Positions 62,600-64,000 of a stretch of DNA of 64,000 nucleotides are shown one piece after another. The stretch's first letter is position 1. Each line of letters opens with the position of its first letter. The notes below the pieces were generated by a model. The model was not told where the DNA came from. It searched no databases and saw nothing but the letters and a program-made list of their open reading frames with translations. The stretch comes from Helicoverpa zea. Taxonomy: Eukaryota; Arthropoda; Insecta; Lepidoptera; Noctuidae. The DNA lies in NCBI RefSeq assembly GCF_022581195.2, contig NC_061479.1, positions 1,984,001 to 2,048,000 of the forward strand, written 5' to 3'. Both the position numbers and the translations under genes were made by a program.

Positions 62600-62795
62600 C
62601 CCTAGTCTCTCAAGTACGAGTGTGGATTCGATTCCAAGTCAGAGAATAATATACATAGGTTGTATGCAATTTCTAAATATACCCTGGACAACAATAACTG
62701 AGTAAAGGTGAAAGAAAACATCTCAAGGAAATCTGAACTTTAAAGTCTGAAATCGCCAATCCGGATTGAGCAAGCGTGGTGATTAACGCTCACCA
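62600..62795 (+). repeat. SINE head A with body 2, diverged, + orientation
   Basis: gtggccctagtctctcaagt, gtggattcgattccaagtca (box B), tttctaaatataccctggac, ggtgaaagaaaacatctcaa and gaaatcgccaatccggattg, ending caagcgtggtgattaacgct. Confidence 0.72.
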
Positions 62796-62799
62796 TAAA

Positions 62800-62955
62800 A
62801 TATGACTAGCAAGCGCAGCGTAGGACGTCCTTATAAAGGTCGCCGTCGACGCTGGATGTAGGTCGCCTCCAACAGGTATCTGTGGAGATCTAAGGGGGAG
62901 GCCTATGTTCAGCAGTGGACGTCCTATGGCTGAGATGATGATGACGACGATGATA
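62800..62955 (+). mobile_element. RTE-like LINE 3' end
   Basis: gtaggacgtccttataaagg, gtcgccgtcgacgctggatg, taggtcgcctccaacaggta, ggggaggcctatgttcagca, gtggacgtcctatggctgag, then (GATGAT)n. The last four blocks are the same as the insertion at 17775-17893. The short microsatellite end is typical of RTE elements. The (GATGAT)n end resembles the SINE tails. Confidence 0.75.
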
Positions 62956-63544
62956 AAATATTCAATCTTTGTCTGTATGATAATGATGTATTTAGAAAAT
63001 CCTTTATACTGAAGTGACGTAACATTAATTATGATGAAAGTAATTAGAATTAAATGCAAAACTAGCAACAATTGTAGACTTTGTTCACTAACTAGTAGAT
63101 AATAGAATCTCTTATTTATGAATGAAAACATTACATTATGCGTATCGAATGTTTATTGGGTCAATTAACTATACGCGTGCTTTCATATATTATACATTCA
63201 CTTTTTATCAGGCTAAGTACGAAAAAGAGAAAGAAAATACAGTTATTTACAAGAATATGATTGATAGACCTCCAATGAATAAGATAAAGTCAAAAAAAAA
63301 TTAAATAAAATATAAATATGAACAAGTAACAGAAAGACAATAACTTGGACATTAAAGAAAAAATAGTGAAAATAATAAAGGTTTAAAAAACTTAAAAAAA
63401 AACACGCTAGGAACGTATTGTCATCAGAATTCAGAGACCGGAAATGGGTCAAATTAAGATTCCAAGAATTTCTTACATACATAGTTACAAAAAAGCTAAT
63501 ATAAGCGTGTTAAAAAAACATGCATCACAAACAAATCAGCAATC

Positions 63545-63830
63545 CGCATCTATCGCACGTGGTGATTAATGCACAATCCTTCTCCGTGTGAGAGGAGGCC
63601 GCAGCCCAGCAGTGGGACGATAAAAAAGGCCGATCATACCTCCTCAAGATGTTTTCTTTCACCCTTACTCAGTCATTGGTGTTCAAGGTATACTTAGAAA
63701 GTTCATATAACTTAGAAATGTTCCAATGTTCCATTGGTGCTTGCCTGACCTGGAACCGAACCCTCATCATGAGGGCCTCATGCTCATACTTGAGAGACCA
63801 GTTTTAAACCACTAAGCAGCCAATGACATT
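63545..63830. repeat. Rearranged SINE head A with body 2
   Basis: cgtggtgattaatgcacaat, ccttctccgtgtgagaggag and cccagcagtgggacgataaa read body 2 on +. Then cctcaagatgttttctttca, aggtatacttagaaagttca, gcctgacctggaaccgaacc and ctcatacttgagagaccag read the same element on -. The piece is an internally inverted or double insertion. Confidence 0.68.
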
Positions 63831-63872
63831 GTCACATTGACAGAAGCATTCCCCCAACTTTAACGGTGACTT

Positions 63873-63990
63873 GCACCATTTAACTATAACGATAACCAAA
63901 CCATAACCAGCCGTATACTTGCCGCCCATTGGTCACATCGGCGATTTAACAACTGATAATGGTTCGGTTATCGTTATAGTTAAATGGTGC
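63873..63990. mobile_element. Palindromic MITE, copy 2
   Basis: GCACCATTTAACTATAACGA to TCGTTATAGTTAAATGGTGC, as at 42938-43060, with a 5-bp shorter centre (cggcgatttaacaactgata). Confidence 0.85.
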
Positions 63991-64000
63991 AACTTACAGT

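Overview
ORGANISM. The window reads as nuclear DNA of a lepidopteran insect, probably a noctuoid moth (inference). It is AT-rich, its genes are cut into short exons with canonical GT/AG introns, and the space between exons is packed with insect-type SINEs, MITEs, LINE fragments and one LTR retrotransposon. No bacterial operons, CRISPR arrays or true tRNA/rRNA genes are visible. HOST GENES. (1) A complete coding model for an anoctamin (TMEM16) runs on + from ATG 9058 to TGA 39000-39002. It has 25 coding exons whose lengths sum to 3531 nt, an exact 1177 codons (1176 aa plus stop), and every junction keeps frame. All six residues equivalent to the Ca2+ site of mouse ANO1 are present. (2) A CD36-family class B scavenger receptor lies on -, with nine exons from 59564 down to the stop at 44817 (about 406 aa). 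The N-terminal exons (first membrane segment and start of the ectodomain) were not found and probably lie beyond 64000. The two genes converge tail to tail across 39003-44816. (3) An intronless 155-aa, three-helix ORF of unknown family (20009-20476, -) lies inside anoctamin intron 4. Two small, weaker ORFs diverge from each other near 3 kb. MOBILOME BY REGION. 0-9 kb: palindromic MITEs, TTAA-flanked elements, a 1279-bp hAT element with a perfect 8-bp target duplication, and SINE pieces. 12.3-15.5 kb: a young Ty3/gypsy-like LTR element with LTRs that read as identical, but with an internal deletion fusing gag to late RT. 15.5-21.7 kb: a third TTAA element, a 5S-headed SINE, a LINE whose RT catalytic motif is split by another insertion, and a LINE 3' fragment. 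29.8-31.8 kb: a 1.9-kb inverted-repeat element with a long foldback, ending about 24 bp before an anoctamin exon. 31.8-33.1 kb: a partial duplication of that exon embedded in minisatellite. 52.7-56.4 kb: a nearly intact endonuclease/RT LINE in a receptor intron. 57-64 kb: dense SINEs, including a double insertion at one target. MOST INTERESTING. The SINEs are modular. One body occurs behind a tRNA-like head and also behind a 5S-rRNA-like head. The same tRNA-like head also sits on a second body. A second tRNA-like head defines another family, and most share (GATGAT)n-type tails like an RTE-like LINE end at 62.8 kb. Other points are the partial duplication of the anoctamin exon carrying two Ca2+-site residues, the non-autonomous LTR element with an open fused frame, and nested insertions whose empty sites are visible elsewhere in the window.
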